Shown: positions 28,019 through 37,718, counted from the first letter of the stretch. The stretch: 64,000 nt of DNA from Sphingobacteriia bacterium (GCA_947452295.1 CANGCK010000010.1:1-64000); one strand, 5' to 3'. Numbers and translations: made by a program. The notes: a model not told the origin generated them from the letters alone.

Positions 28019-28552
28019 ATGCAGTTTGCAATAGTAGATATAGAAACTACAGGTGGATTTCCTAGTCAGCATGGCATTACCGAAATTGCTATAGTATTGC
28101 ATAATGGTACTGAAATTGAAGGCAAATACGAAACATTAATCAACCCTCATCAGCCAATACCTCCTTTTGTGATAGGGATGACTGGAATTTCGGATGCAAT
28201 GGTGCGTGTTGCACCTTCTTTTCATGAAGTTGCTGATAGGGTATATAATTTATTACACAATAGGGTTTTTGTTGCACATAATGTAAATTTTGACTTTGGA
28301 TTTGTTCAACATCATTTACAGTTAGCTGGGTTTGATCTAAAATCGCCTAAACTATGTACAATTAGATTGAGCAGGAAAGCGTTTCCGGGATTTAAGAAAT
28401 ATGGATTAGGGCATTTATGTAGGGAGTTAAATATCGATATTGAAAATAGACATAGGGCTGGTGGCGATGCAGCAGCAACTGCAAAAATATTAGATTTAGT
28501 ATTACAAAATAATGGACATCGGTTAATTGCCGAAATGCTCAAAATAAAGTGA
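28019..28552 (+). CDS. DnaQ-like 3'-5' exonuclease domain protein
   Basis: 177 aa from ATG 28019; the track start is an upstream TTG that adds a poorly conserved tail. DEDDh exonuclease: motif I VDIETTGG (residues 6-13), motif II with HNVNFDFGF, and motif III HRAGGDAAAT. Short stand-alone proteins like this may be a proofreading epsilon subunit or an RNase T/oligoribonuclease-like nuclease. No polymerase alpha subunit is in the window. Divergent from valS. Confidence 0.85.
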   Translation: MQFAIVDIETTGGFPSQHGITEIAIVLHNGTEIEGKYETLINPHQPIPPFVIGMTGISDAMVRVAPSFHEVADRVYNLLHNRVFVAHNVNFDFGFVQHHLQLAGFDLKSPKLCTIRLSRKAFPGFKKYGLGHLCRELNIDIENRHRAGGDAAATAKILDLVLQNNGHRLIAEMLKIK

Positions 28553-28684
28553 CAAATTTCAAACATCATCCTTTTCTTTCTTTGAGTAGTTGCTATTAAC
28601 GATTAAAGAAAAAGGTAATGGTTTTATAAAATAATTCTTTGATTAACAAATACGATTTAATAAAATTTTAGGGTAAACTTTCCT

Positions 28685-28692
28685 TACATTCG
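28685..28692 (+). promoter_or_regulatory. Probable -7 promoter element for tex
   Basis: TACATTCG followed by CCTCC matches TAnnTTTG at all but one position, and lies 28 nt before the tex ATG. No clear TTTG at -33. Confidence 0.4.
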
Positions 28693-28719
28693 CCTCCTTA
28701 TCACTAATAAAAAAAATTT

Positions 28720-30981
28720 ATGTCTTTTGCTCCTATAATTGCTACAAAGCTAAGTTTACGTGCATCCCAAGTAGAAACGGTATTGGGTTTATTGCAAGAA
28801 GGATCTACTATTCCATTTATTGCTCGATATAGAAAAGATAGTACTGGTAATTTAGATGAGGTACAAGTGCAGCAAATTCAAGATGAACAAAAAATAATGG
28901 TGGCATTTACCGAACGGAAAACCTTTATTGAGAAAACAATTACCGAGCAAGGTAAAATGACCGAAGCATTGCAAGGAAAAATTGATGCAGCTAATACATT
29001 GTTAGAATTAGAGGATATTTATTTGCCCTATAAAGTAAAACGTAAAACAAAGGCTGTAGTGGCTCGTGAAAATGGATTGGAGCCCTTGTCGGATTTTTTG
29101 TTAGCGCAAAGCAATGGACTGCCAGAAGAAGAAGCTGCCAAATATTTTAATGAGAAAGTAACTACTATTGAGGAAGCATTGCAAGGTGCAAGAGACATCA
29201 TCGCAGAGAATGTTAATGAGAACGCAGACTTGCGAGCCAAAATGCGTAAGTTTTTTGAGGACAATGCAGATATGCAGTGCAAAGTGCTTGCAGATAAAGA
29301 AACAGAAGCGATAAAGTATAAAGATTATTTTGATTTTTCTGAACCAATTTATAAAATTCCTTCGCATAGAATATTGGCTATTTTAAGAGGATTTTTAGAA
29401 GGTTATCTTCGGATGAATATAGCTCCCATAGAAGAAGATGCATTATATCTAATAGAAAATCAGTACATAAAAGGCATGAATCCATCGTCTGATCATATCC
29501 GAAAAGCAATTAAAGATGCTTATAGAAGATTGTTACAACCTAGCTTAGAAACGGAATACAGAACTGCACTTAAGCAAAAAGCCGACGAAGAGGCTATTAA
29601 TGTTTTTGCTGAAAATCTTCGTCAATTATTACTAGGAGCTCCTTTGGGAAGTAAAAGAATTTTAGCCATAGACCCGGGCTATAGAACAGGTTGCAAAGTG
29701 GTTTGTTTAGATGAAAAAGGCGAATTGTTAACTACCGATTTGATTTATGTGCATGAAAACAATCGGATGTTAGATAGTGAATATAAAATCAAAGATTTGG
29801 TTAAAAAGTTCGATATACAGGTTTTTGCAATTGGGGACGGAACTGCTGGTAGAGAAACAGAGCAGTTTATTAAAAAAATGAACTTAGGGTTGCCAATATT
29901 TCTGGTGAACGAAGATGGGGCTTCTGTATATTCTGCATCTGAAATTGCTCGGGAAGAGTTTCCAGATTATGATATTACAGTGCGAGGATCTGTTAGTATA
30001 GGACGAAGATTAATGGATCCATTGGCGGAGTTAGTAAAAATTGATCCTAAAAGTATTGGAGTTGGACAATATCAGCATGATGTAAATCAATTTAGGTTAA
30101 AAGAAAAATTAGATCAAACAGTAATAAGTTGTGTGAACACGGTGGGTGTAAATTTAAATACTGCTAGTAAAAAATTATTGTCCTATGTAAGTGGAATTAC
30201 AGATGCTGTTGCAGAAAATATTGTTCAACATAGAAAAACATTGAGCAGATTTTCTAATAGAGAAGAATTACTTAAAGTGCCAAGATTAGGGGCAAAAGCA
30301 TATGAGCAATGTGCCGGTTTTCTTAGAATACCTGATGCTGTTCATCCCTTAGACGCTAGTGCAGTTCATCCAGAGGCATACCCAATTGTTGAAAAAATGG
30401 CATCCGATTTAAATAAAACAGTGCGAGAATTAATTGGTAATGATGCATTATTAAAATCCATCGATACCAAGAAATATGTAACAGACCAAATTGGTGTATT
30501 GGCTTTAAATGATATTGTAAAGGAATTGCAAAAGCCCGGACTTGATCCACGAAGTGAGTTAGAGCAATTTGAATATGCTAATATTTATTCAATTGAAGAT
30601 GTAAAAGTGGGCGACATTTTACCTGGTCAAGTTACAAATCTTACACGCTTTGGTGCATTTGTAGATATAGGTGTAAAACAAGACGGATTGGTGCATGTAA
30701 GCGAAATCGCGAATAGGTTTATATCAGATCCAGGTGAAGCATTGAAACTTGGACAGAAAGTACAAGTCAAAGTGTTGGAAGTTGATGCGGTAAGAAAAAG
30801 AATTGCGTTATCTATAAAGCAAACTGAGATGGAGGGTAAAAGAAGTGAAATAAGTAGGCCAATAATTAAATCCAATCCATCAAAATATCAACCCAATCAA
30901 TCAATCAATTCACCAGAAGACTTAAGCTCACTGAACGTTAATGATGCATTGCAAGCGTTGAAAAAGAAGTTTGGCAAATAA
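28720..30981 (+). CDS. tex: Tex-type RNA-binding transcription accessory protein
   Basis: 753 aa. Order: Tex N-terminal helical region (1-190), YqgF/RNase H-like domain (about 310-450; ILAIDPGYRTGCKV), helix-hairpin-helix pair (about 480-560; GVNLNTASKKLLSYVSGI and LLKVPRLGAKAYEQCAGFL) and S1 RNA-binding domain (about 625-700; VGDILPGQVTNLTRFGAFVDIG). Tex contacts the transcription elongation complex and RNA in other bacteria. Monocistronic or co-transcribed with the DoxX-like gene 45 nt downstream. Confidence 0.95.
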   Translation: MSFAPIIATKLSLRASQVETVLGLLQEGSTIPFIARYRKDSTGNLDEVQVQQIQDEQKIMVAFTERKTFIEKTITEQGKMTEALQGKIDAANTLLELEDIYLPYKVKRKTKAVVARENGLEPLSDFLLAQSNGLPEEEAAKYFNEKVTTIEEALQGARDIIAENVNENADLRAKMRKFFEDNADMQCKVLADKETEAIKYKDYFDFSEPIYKIPSHRILAILRGFLEGYLRMNIAPIEEDALYLIENQYIKGMNPSSDHIRKAIKDAYRRLLQPSLETEYRTALKQKADEEAINVFAENLRQLLLGAPLGSKRILAIDPGYRTGCKVVCLDEKGELLTTDLIYVHENNRMLDSEYKIKDLVKKFDIQVFAIGDGTAGRETEQFIKKMNLGLPIFLVNEDGASVYSASEIAREEFPDYDITVRGSVSIGRRLMDPLAELVKIDPKSIGVGQYQHDVNQFRLKEKLDQTVISCVNTVGVNLNTASKKLLSYVSGITDAVAENIVQHRKTLSRFSNREELLKVPRLGAKAYEQCAGFLRIPDAVHPLDASAVHPEAYPIVEKMASDLNKTVRELIGNDALLKSIDTKKYVTDQIGVLALNDIVKELQKPGLDPRSELEQFEYANIYSIEDVKVGDILPGQVTNLTRFGAFVDIGVKQDGLVHVSEIANRFISDPGEALKLGQKVQVKVLEVDAVRKRIALSIKQTEMEGKRSEISRPIIKSNPSKYQPNQSINSPEDLSSLNVNDALQALKKKFGK

Positions 30982-31026
30982 AGAAATATTGTTTTTATAT
31001 TTATACCAACAATAAATAAAATAAAT

Positions 31027-31401
31027 ATGAAAAAAGCTGCTATTATTTACTGGTCTACTACCATTCTAATTTTCTTATTTGAAGGTTTGATGCCAGCATT
31101 AACCTCTCAAACAGAAATGGCAAAAGAAGGAATTAGGCATTTGGGTTATCCAGCATATTTTGGTACTGCTTTAGCAGTGTTTAAAGTATTGGGTTCCATT
31201 GTATTGATTTTGCCAAAATTTCCAAAAAGAATGAAAGAATGGGCATATGCTGGATTTGCATTTGATTTCATTTTTGCGGCAATTAGTTTAGCAGCTGTGG
31301 ATGGATTTAATGCAATGGTATTTTTCCCGGTGTTTACCTTTATAGTTTTAGGAATATCATACTATTATTATAATCAATTGAATACAGTTCAGTCGCAATA
31401 A
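31027..31401 (+). CDS. DoxX-like family membrane protein
   Basis: 124 aa with four transmembrane helices. IRHLGYPAYFGTALAVFKVLGSIVLIL and the following FPKRMKEWAYAGFAFDFIFAAISL match DoxX-like proteins. Role unknown; relatives are tied to quinone or thiol redox at the membrane. Followed by a very strong terminator. Confidence 0.82.
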   Translation: MKKAAIIYWSTTILIFLFEGLMPALTSQTEMAKEGIRHLGYPAYFGTALAVFKVLGSIVLILPKFPKRMKEWAYAGFAFDFIFAAISLAAVDGFNAMVFFPVFTFIVLGISYYYYNQLNTVQSQ

Positions 31402-31461
31402 TTTTTCAGTTTGGCGTTTTTTATTTGGTTATGTTGTAGAAAGGACTGAATAGTTAACAAT

Positions 31462-31513
31462 AAATAAAACAGCTCAAGCCATCTTTTTAAAGATGGCTTG
31501 AGCTGTTTTATTT
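31462..31513. terminator. Bidirectional terminator between DoxX and S9 peptidase
   Basis: A perfect 25-bp inverted repeat from AAATAAAACAGCTC to GAGCTGTTTTATTT with only TT at the tip. A and T runs flank both sides. It sits between two convergent genes and can stop transcription from either. Confidence 0.93.
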
Positions 31514-31592
31514 TCAATCCTTTACAAATAAAAGTGTTAAGTCATTTAATTTACTCGTACGGTTTTTTATACAATGTACTTAAATAATAGGG

Positions 31593-34010
31593 TTAATTTT
31601 TCTTTACATATTTTTCTAGCCACTCAAATTGTTCCCAAAGCGTATGTAAAATGTTTTCTTTACCTCTGTATCCATGTGCTTCGTAAGGCAAATACACAAA
31701 GCGAACTATACCTCCATTGCCTTTAATAGCAGCAAATAAACGTTCGCTATTAATTGGGAAGGTTCCGGTATTGTCATCTGCTTCTCCGTGTATTAAAAGG
31801 ATGGGTGTTTTAATTTTATCGGCATAACTAAATGGACTCATCTCATAATACAATTGTGGTGCTTGCCAGTAAGTTCTATCTTCATTCTGAAATCCAAATG
31901 GAGTAAGGGTTCTATTATAAGCACCACTTCTTGCTATACCTGCTTTAAATAAATTGGTATGCGCTAGTAAGTTAGCAGTCATAAATGCGCCATAGCTATG
32001 ACCACCTACGGCAACCCTTTTTTTATCTGCAACGCCTCTATTCGATAATTCGTTGATGGCGGCTTCGGCATTTAATTGAAGTTGTTCTATAAAACTGTCA
32101 TTCGGTTTTTTATCGCTACTAGCTGCTACAATGGGCATTTCTGCATTGTCTAAAATAGCATAACCTTGTGTAACATAATAAATAGGCGACCCCCAACTAA
32201 GTGTTGTAAAACGGTCTTTGCTTCCTCTTATTTGTGCTGCATCTGAAGCCGAGTTAAATTCTCTTGGATATGCCCAAATTAATAGGGGAAGTGGACCATC
32301 TTTTTCTTTATTATACCCCTTGGGTAAGTATAAATCGCCAGTTAAATCTACTCCATCAGCTCGTTTATATTTTACTTTTTCTTTCGTAACACCGAATAAA
32401 GCAGGATATGGATTACTGAAATTTGTAATGGCTTTTTCCGAAAAATCACCAACTAAGTTTTTAATATAGTAATTAGGCACCGCTGTTTGAGATTCTTTTC
32501 TTGTAAGGACGATCAATTTATTTGGATCTAATACTTCTGTAACATATTCAAATAAGCCTTCTGAGCAGCGCCAAATGATTTCATTCTGGAGGGTACTTAA
32601 ATTAAATCTGGCCAAAAAAGGCAAATCTCCTTTTGGGGAAGAACCAGTTGTATTATTCATTAACAAATAATTTCCATTGTTAATGGTTAGCAATACATCT
32701 CTTCCGTACTTATTTTTTATCATTACAGGTGTGCCAGGATTATTGTAAGCATCAGTTAAATTTCGTTCATAGAGTAATGTGGTTTTGCCAGTTTCGGAAT
32801 TATATCGGCTTACGCTGGTAATTTGTTTGATTCGAGAAATTTCTTGTACTAAAGCAATCAAACTATTCCCCCAATTGGCACCTGCATACCTATATTTGGT
32901 TTTAAATAACTCTTTAGGGGTGCCGGTAAAAGGCGCACTTATTGAATAAACTACGTCGTGAAAAGGCATTTCTTTTTTTATCAATCCACTATCTAACGGA
33001 GATGCCCAGGTAATAGTGGCTGCTTCATCGTCTTTCCAATCGAAGTTTCTTGGAACATTTTGTGTATTATCATAACCAGATGGAGTACCTTCTGTAGAAG
33101 GTAATTCCGCCAATACTTTTACCAATTTGCCGGATAAATCGGTGATGTTGATGACAGATGGAAAACCATTTGCAGTAACCAAATAAGAAAATGGTTTTTG
33201 AATTTGTTTGAGTAATAAATAGTTTTTATCGGGCGATATACTAAAACTGCTTAATATAGCGGGTTTACCTACATTTGTTTCTATCCCATTTTTATTTTGA
33301 ACGAGTTGAACTGTTGCATAAAATTCGAAAATTTGTTCATCATAAGGACTTTTAATGAGGTCTTGAAAAGTTGCACTAGGGGCAGCTTTTCCTAAATTTT
33401 GTTGGATGGTTGGTCCCTTTGGAGTGATAGGCTTTTTAGGAGCATTTGCCGCCGTTTGGGTGGTGGCTTTATATAAAATCGTATTATCATCTACCCACAA
33501 ATATGAAGACCCCAATATATTATTTACCGGCTTTTTATTGATCCTTACCGCTTTTTTTGTAGCAACATCAATAATATAAAGATCTACTTGTGTGGCTGTT
33601 GTATGTGTAAATGCAATTTTATTTTCCGATGGGCTCCAACTAACATTTCCTGCCAATAAATTATTGGGTAATCCATTAATGGTATACTCTTTACTTTGAT
33701 TTACATCCTTCAAAATAAAATTATTGATAAAGTTTTGTCTACTTAAAGAAAAATTTCCGGGATTAAGTCTTAGTCCAGCAACGCGTAATTCTGGTTGTCC
33801 TAATTCTTCCACTGTTGGATAGGAATTACGTTCACTTACTAACATCCAACTTGCCTTTCCATTAATACTTATTGATGGGGTTGGTTTAGCTAACAATAAA
33901 TCGGCTATTTCTTTAGGTGGCACTTGGTAACCAAGTGCATTTTGTGCTATCAATGTATAAACTGATAGTAAAAATGTAATACAAAAACTACATATAATTT
34001 TCTTTTGCAT
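31593..34010 (-). CDS. S9 family serine peptidase (glutamyl endopeptidase-like)
   Basis: 805 aa with a signal peptide (MQKKIICSFCITFLLSVYTLIAQ). N-terminal beta-propeller-like half and a C-terminal alpha/beta-hydrolase peptidase domain: nucleophile GGHSYGAF (about 655), acid in HGEADDNTG and His in YEAHGYRG near the end. GGHSYGAF, instead of the GxSxGG of prolyl oligopeptidases, is the form seen in S9D glutamyl endopeptidases of plants and bacteria. Probably periplasmic peptide processing. Divergent from the his operon. Confidence 0.87.
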   Translation of the reverse strand: MQKKIICSFCITFLLSVYTLIAQNALGYQVPPKEIADLLLAKPTPSISINGKASWMLVSERNSYPTVEELGQPELRVAGLRLNPGNFSLSRQNFINNFILKDVNQSKEYTINGLPNNLLAGNVSWSPSENKIAFTHTTATQVDLYIIDVATKKAVRINKKPVNNILGSSYLWVDDNTILYKATTQTAANAPKKPITPKGPTIQQNLGKAAPSATFQDLIKSPYDEQIFEFYATVQLVQNKNGIETNVGKPAILSSFSISPDKNYLLLKQIQKPFSYLVTANGFPSVINITDLSGKLVKVLAELPSTEGTPSGYDNTQNVPRNFDWKDDEAATITWASPLDSGLIKKEMPFHDVVYSISAPFTGTPKELFKTKYRYAGANWGNSLIALVQEISRIKQITSVSRYNSETGKTTLLYERNLTDAYNNPGTPVMIKNKYGRDVLLTINNGNYLLMNNTTGSSPKGDLPFLARFNLSTLQNEIIWRCSEGLFEYVTEVLDPNKLIVLTRKESQTAVPNYYIKNLVGDFSEKAITNFSNPYPALFGVTKEKVKYKRADGVDLTGDLYLPKGYNKEKDGPLPLLIWAYPREFNSASDAAQIRGSKDRFTTLSWGSPIYYVTQGYAILDNAEMPIVAASSDKKPNDSFIEQLQLNAEAAINELSNRGVADKKRVAVGGHSYGAFMTANLLAHTNLFKAGIARSGAYNRTLTPFGFQNEDRTYWQAPQLYYEMSPFSYADKIKTPILLIHGEADDNTGTFPINSERLFAAIKGNGGIVRFVYLPYEAHGYRGKENILHTLWEQFEWLEKYVKKN

Positions 34011-34095
34011 AGTCGGTGTTTAAATCATTATATAGTTCTAAAATAGCAATAAAACCCTTTGCGCGTTGGTCTATTTGATGAAAGGCTAAAAAATA

Positions 34096-34127
34096 TTTGC
34101 TTTTATACTTTCTCCGTTGTAGTTTTG
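34096..34127 (+). promoter_or_regulatory. Promoter of the histidine operon
   Basis: TTTG at 34096-34099, a 20-nt gap, then TAGTTTTG at 34120-34127: a full match to the Bacteroidota housekeeping promoter TTTG-N19-21-TAnnTTTG. The expected transcription start (about 34132-34136) falls at the hisL ATG, so the leader peptide would be translated from a mRNA with almost no 5' UTR. Confidence 0.75.
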
Positions 34128-34135
34128 TTACACAA

Positions 34136-34186
34136 ATGATAATATTAATACATATACACCATCATCATTACTTGCCCATTGGGTAG
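34136..34186 (+). CDS. hisL: his operon leader peptide
   Basis: A 16-codon ORF too short for the ORF track: MIILIHIHHHHYLPIG, then TAG. Five of the seven codons 6-12 region (HIHHHH) are His, the hallmark of a histidine attenuator. It ends 75 nt before hisG. The His codons form one side of a 12-bp stem with 34192-34203 (one bulged C). The stop codon lies within GGTAGGCT, the strand that can form an antiterminator. Ribosome stalling at the His codons would free that strand; normal termination would cover it. Confidence 0.9.
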   Translation: MIILIHIHHHHYLPIG

Positions 34187-34248
34187 GCTGTTGATGTGTA
34201 TATATGCTATACTAAACATTGAAGCTTACCATTAGGTAGGCTTTTTTT
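34182..34248 (+). terminator. his attenuator: antiterminator and terminator
   Basis: Terminator: AAGCTTACC (34222-34230) pairs with GGTAGGCTT (34235-34243) around ATTA, one G-U pair, followed by a T run to 34248. Antiterminator: GGTAGGCT (34182-34189, overlapping the hisL stop) can pair with AGCTTACC (34223-34230), the same left arm. The two structures exclude each other. hisG starts 12 nt after the T run. Confidence 0.9.
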
Positions 34249-34260
34249 ATTTTAATAATT

Positions 34261-35139
34261 ATGAGTAATCAAGAACCTAACAAAACTAAGTTAAAACTAG
34301 CCATTCAAAAGAGTGGCAGATTGTATGAAGATTCAATTCGTCTGTTAAAAGAATGTGGGATAGATGTAAGTAATGGAATGAATAAATTAAAGGCAGATGC
34401 AACTAATTTTCCACTTGAAGTGTTTTTTTTGAGGGATGATGATATCCCTCAATATGTAGAAGATGGAGTAGCGGATATTGGCTTTGTTGGAGAGAATGTA
34501 GTATTTGAAAAAAATAAAAAGGTAATAATAACTGAGAAACTAGGATTTGGTAAGTGTAGATTGAGTATTGCCATTCAGCGAAATGAATCCTATTCAGGAG
34601 TAGATTATTTAGCTGGCAAAAAAATTGCTACCAGTTATCCGGTTATTTTAGCAGATTACTTATCCAAAAACAATATAGAAGCGGAGATTCATGAAATCAG
34701 CGGGAGTGTTGAAATAGCACCTGGCATTGGATTAGCCGATGCTATTTGTGATTTAGTAAGCAGCGGCTCTACCTTATTTATGAATGGATTGAAAGAATCT
34801 GAAGTTATTCTTCAATCACAAGCGGTATTAATAAAAAATGAATTGCTTGATGCTTCGAAGCAACAGTTATTAGATCGGTTAATCTTTAGAATTGAATCAG
34901 TTAAAAAAGCTAAAAACAATAAGTATATTCTGTTAAATGCGCCTAATAATAATTTACAACAAATAATTAGTTTATTACCAGGCATGAAAAGTCCAACTGT
35001 ATTGCCTTTAGCAGAAGCGGGATGGAGCAGTGTGCACAGTGTTTTGAATGAAAATGAATTTTGGGATATCATTGAACAATTAAAAGCAGCAGGTGCCCAG
35101 GGTATTTTAGTAATTCCAATTGAGAAAATGATTATTTAA
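34261..35139 (+). CDS. hisG: ATP phosphoribosyltransferase, long form
   Basis: 292 aa. First step of histidine synthesis, joining ATP and PRPP. N-terminal catalytic domain (LKLAIQKSGRLYEDSIRLL, then VADIGFVGENVV and the PRPP-site SGSVEIAPGIGLADAICDLVSSGSTL) and a C-terminal about 75-residue ACT-like domain that binds histidine, so it is the HisG(L) type and needs no HisZ. It is thus likely controlled both by feedback inhibition and by the attenuator just upstream. A 122-bp gap without clear features precedes hisD. Confidence 0.96.
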   Translation: MSNQEPNKTKLKLAIQKSGRLYEDSIRLLKECGIDVSNGMNKLKADATNFPLEVFFLRDDDIPQYVEDGVADIGFVGENVVFEKNKKVIITEKLGFGKCRLSIAIQRNESYSGVDYLAGKKIATSYPVILADYLSKNNIEAEIHEISGSVEIAPGIGLADAICDLVSSGSTLFMNGLKESEVILQSQAVLIKNELLDASKQQLLDRLIFRIESVKKAKNNKYILLNAPNNNLQQIISLLPGMKSPTVLPLAEAGWSSVHSVLNENEFWDIIEQLKAAGAQGILVIPIEKMII

Positions 35140-35261
35140 TTTTTTGGGTAGTGTCAAAAAACATTATCGGTTGTATTGATTTTTACACAAAAATTAATTT
35201 TAACTATAAAATGATAATCAATTGAATTAATTGGGCTAATGAAATAAATAAATTGTAACGC

Positions 35262-36545
35262 ATGATTATAAACATATTTCCATCCAGGGCAACATGGAAA
35301 AACATATTGTCGAGACCAACATTCAATAACGATACGCTGGTTGAAAAGGTGGCGCATGTATTAAAGGAAGTAAAAAATACGGGAGATCAATCTATTCATC
35401 TGTATACTAAACAATTTGACGGCATTGATTTACCTGATTTTTCGGTAACTGCAGAAGAAGTTAATGCTGCAATAAAGTTGGTATCATCCGATTTGAAGGC
35501 TGCAATTGAATTAGCTGCTAAAAACATACGTACATTTCATGAAAAACAAGTAAGTACGTTAGAAGAGATTTCAACAATGCCAGGAGTAAAGTGCTGGCGA
35601 AAATCGGTTGGTATAGAAAAAGTAGGTTTATATATACCTGGTGGAACAGCGCCATTGTTTTCAACTATTTTAATGTTGGGTATACCGGCTGTTATTGCTG
35701 GTTGTAAAGAAATTGTGTTATGCAGTCCACCAGATAAAAATGGTCAACTTAATCCTGCAATTTTGTATGCGGCCAAATTAGTAGGGATTCGAACTATTTT
35801 TAAAATTGGTGGCGTGCAAGCTATTGCCGCCATGGCTTACGGTACCGAAACGGTTCCTCAAGTATATAAAATATTTGGTCCAGGCAATCAATATGTAACT
35901 TGTGCAAAACAATTAATACAACAAGAAGGGATTGCCATTGATATGCCGGCTGGGCCAAGTGAAGTATGTGTGATTGCCGACGAGTATGCAGTTCCTGAAT
36001 TTGTTGCCGCAGATTTACTGAGTCAGGCTGAACATGGAACTGATAGTCAGGTATTATTGGTAAGTACCAACCAGTTTATAGTAGATGAGATTTTGAAAGA
36101 AGTAGATGAACAGTTAACTGTATTGCCAAGAAAAGATATTGCATCTCAGGCACTTAAAAATAGCCAAGCTATTATTGTAGAAAATATAGCAGCAGCCATT
36201 GAATTGGTAAATGAATATGCGGCAGAACATTTAATTGTTGCTTGTAATAATGCAGATGAAATAGCTGATAAAATAGTTAATGCCGGTTCAATTTTTTTAG
36301 GTAATTACTCTCCCGAAAGTGTGGGTGATTATGCTAGTGGAACCAATCATACTTTGCCCACTAATGGATTTGCTAAAGCATATAGTGGTGTAAGTGTTGA
36401 TAGTTTTGTAAAAAAAATCACTTATCAAAAAATAACTCCCGATGGGTTGAAAAATATAGGCAATGCCGTTGAAATAATGGCTGCTGCAGAAGGGTTAGAC
36501 GCGCATAAAAGAGCGGTAAGTGTTCGATTGAAAACCATTGAATAA
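35262..36545 (+). CDS. hisD: Histidinol dehydrogenase
   Basis: 427 aa. Two-step oxidation of histidinol to histidine with NAD and zinc. Conserved blocks: WRKSVGIEKVGLYIPGGTAPL, GGVQAIAAMAYGTETVP, DMPAGPSEVCVIAD and SQAEHGTDSQ with the zinc-site Gln/His, and YAAEHLIV with the catalytic Glu-His. Second gene of the his operon. Confidence 0.97.
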   Translation: MIINIFPSRATWKNILSRPTFNNDTLVEKVAHVLKEVKNTGDQSIHLYTKQFDGIDLPDFSVTAEEVNAAIKLVSSDLKAAIELAAKNIRTFHEKQVSTLEEISTMPGVKCWRKSVGIEKVGLYIPGGTAPLFSTILMLGIPAVIAGCKEIVLCSPPDKNGQLNPAILYAAKLVGIRTIFKIGGVQAIAAMAYGTETVPQVYKIFGPGNQYVTCAKQLIQQEGIAIDMPAGPSEVCVIADEYAVPEFVAADLLSQAEHGTDSQVLLVSTNQFIVDEILKEVDEQLTVLPRKDIASQALKNSQAIIVENIAAAIELVNEYAAEHLIVACNNADEIADKIVNAGSIFLGNYSPESVGDYASGTNHTLPTNGFAKAYSGVSVDSFVKKITYQKITPDGLKNIGNAVEIMAAAEGLDAHKRAVSVRLKTIE

Positions 36546-36632
36546 TTATTTAGAAAAAATGGCTTTTCCTATTGTTAAGTACATTGTATAAAGATTACAA
36601 AAAAATGATTTTTAAATAGTTCAATAAATAAT

Positions 36633-37694
36633 ATGTCATTTGATATTAATCGGTTAATTAGACCAAATATTGCAAAGCTATTGCCGTATTCATCTGCCAG
36701 AGATGAATTTAGTGGAGAAGCAAAAGTGTTTTTAGATGCCAATGAAAACAGTTTGGGGTCTCCTTTAATGAAATGGTATAATCGGTATCCCGATCCACAT
36801 CAAAAAGCGGTTAAGGACAAAATTGCAGCAATAAAACGCATACCTGCTCCGCATATATTTTTAGGTAATGGAAGTGATGAATGCATTGATGTTATTTTTC
36901 GTTGCTTTTGTGAACCGGGGTTAGATGAAGTAATTATTTGTCCACCTACCTATGGGATGTATGAAGTAAGTGCCAATATTAATCATGTTGGGGTAAAAAA
37001 AGTACCCTTGTTGCCAGATTTTCAGTTGGATTTGGTTCATCTAGAAAATGCCATTACAGATCATACTAAAATTATTTGGATATGTTCACCCAATAATCCT
37101 ACAGGTAATTCATTAAATAGGGTAGATATTGAAACGGTCTTGAACAATTTTAATGGCTTAGTAGTTATAGATGAGGCATATATTAATTTTGCCAAGCAAA
37201 AATCTTTTGTACAAGAATTAAGTGAATATGGCAACTTAATTGTGCTCCAAACTTTCAGCAAAGCTTGGGGTTTAGCAGGGTTAAGGTTGGGTATGGCCTT
37301 CGCTTCATTGTCCATCATAGAAGTGTTGGACAAAGTGAAGCCACCATATAACATTAGCCAAGCATCGCAAGAATTGGCATTAAAAGCTTTGGAAGAAATT
37401 GGACAGGTGAATGATATGATTAAAATAATTGTTGACATGCGCGAAGCATTGGCAGCGGTTTTCTTGTCGATGCCAACGGTAGAGAAAGTCTACCCTTCGG
37501 ATGCCAATTTTATTTTGGTGAAACTAGCAGATGCTCGTAAAGTATATGATTTTCTGCTAACTAAAGGAATTGTTTTGCGTGATAGAAGTAATGTTGCGTT
37601 ATGTGAAAATTGTTTAAGAATTACTATTGGAACTGAGCAAGAAAATACATTATTAGTTGAGGCGATGCATGATTGGTATCAATTGAATCCTTAA
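36633..37694 (+). CDS. hisC: Histidinol-phosphate aminotransferase
   Basis: 353 aa, fold type I PLP enzyme. PLP-lysine in TFSKAWGLAGLRLG (about residue 211), substrate-site FLDANEN near the N-terminus, SPNNPTGN in the middle. Converts imidazole-acetol phosphate to histidinol phosphate. It is preceded by an 87-bp gap after hisD and followed 24 nt later by a PQQ-type dehydrogenase, an unusual neighbour in a his operon. Confidence 0.96.
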   Translation: MSFDINRLIRPNIAKLLPYSSARDEFSGEAKVFLDANENSLGSPLMKWYNRYPDPHQKAVKDKIAAIKRIPAPHIFLGNGSDECIDVIFRCFCEPGLDEVIICPPTYGMYEVSANINHVGVKKVPLLPDFQLDLVHLENAITDHTKIIWICSPNNPTGNSLNRVDIETVLNNFNGLVVIDEAYINFAKQKSFVQELSEYGNLIVLQTFSKAWGLAGLRLGMAFASLSIIEVLDKVKPPYNISQASQELALKALEEIGQVNDMIKIIVDMREALAAVFLSMPTVEKVYPSDANFILVKLADARKVYDFLLTKGIVLRDRSNVALCENCLRITIGTEQENTLLVEAMHDWYQLNP

Positions 37695-37718
37695 TTTTAT
37701 ACTTATAAAAAACAAACT

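Noticed and set aside
37061-37438. 125-aa - strand ORF opposite hisC
   Set aside because: Antisense to a well-supported gene, with no promoter or motif.
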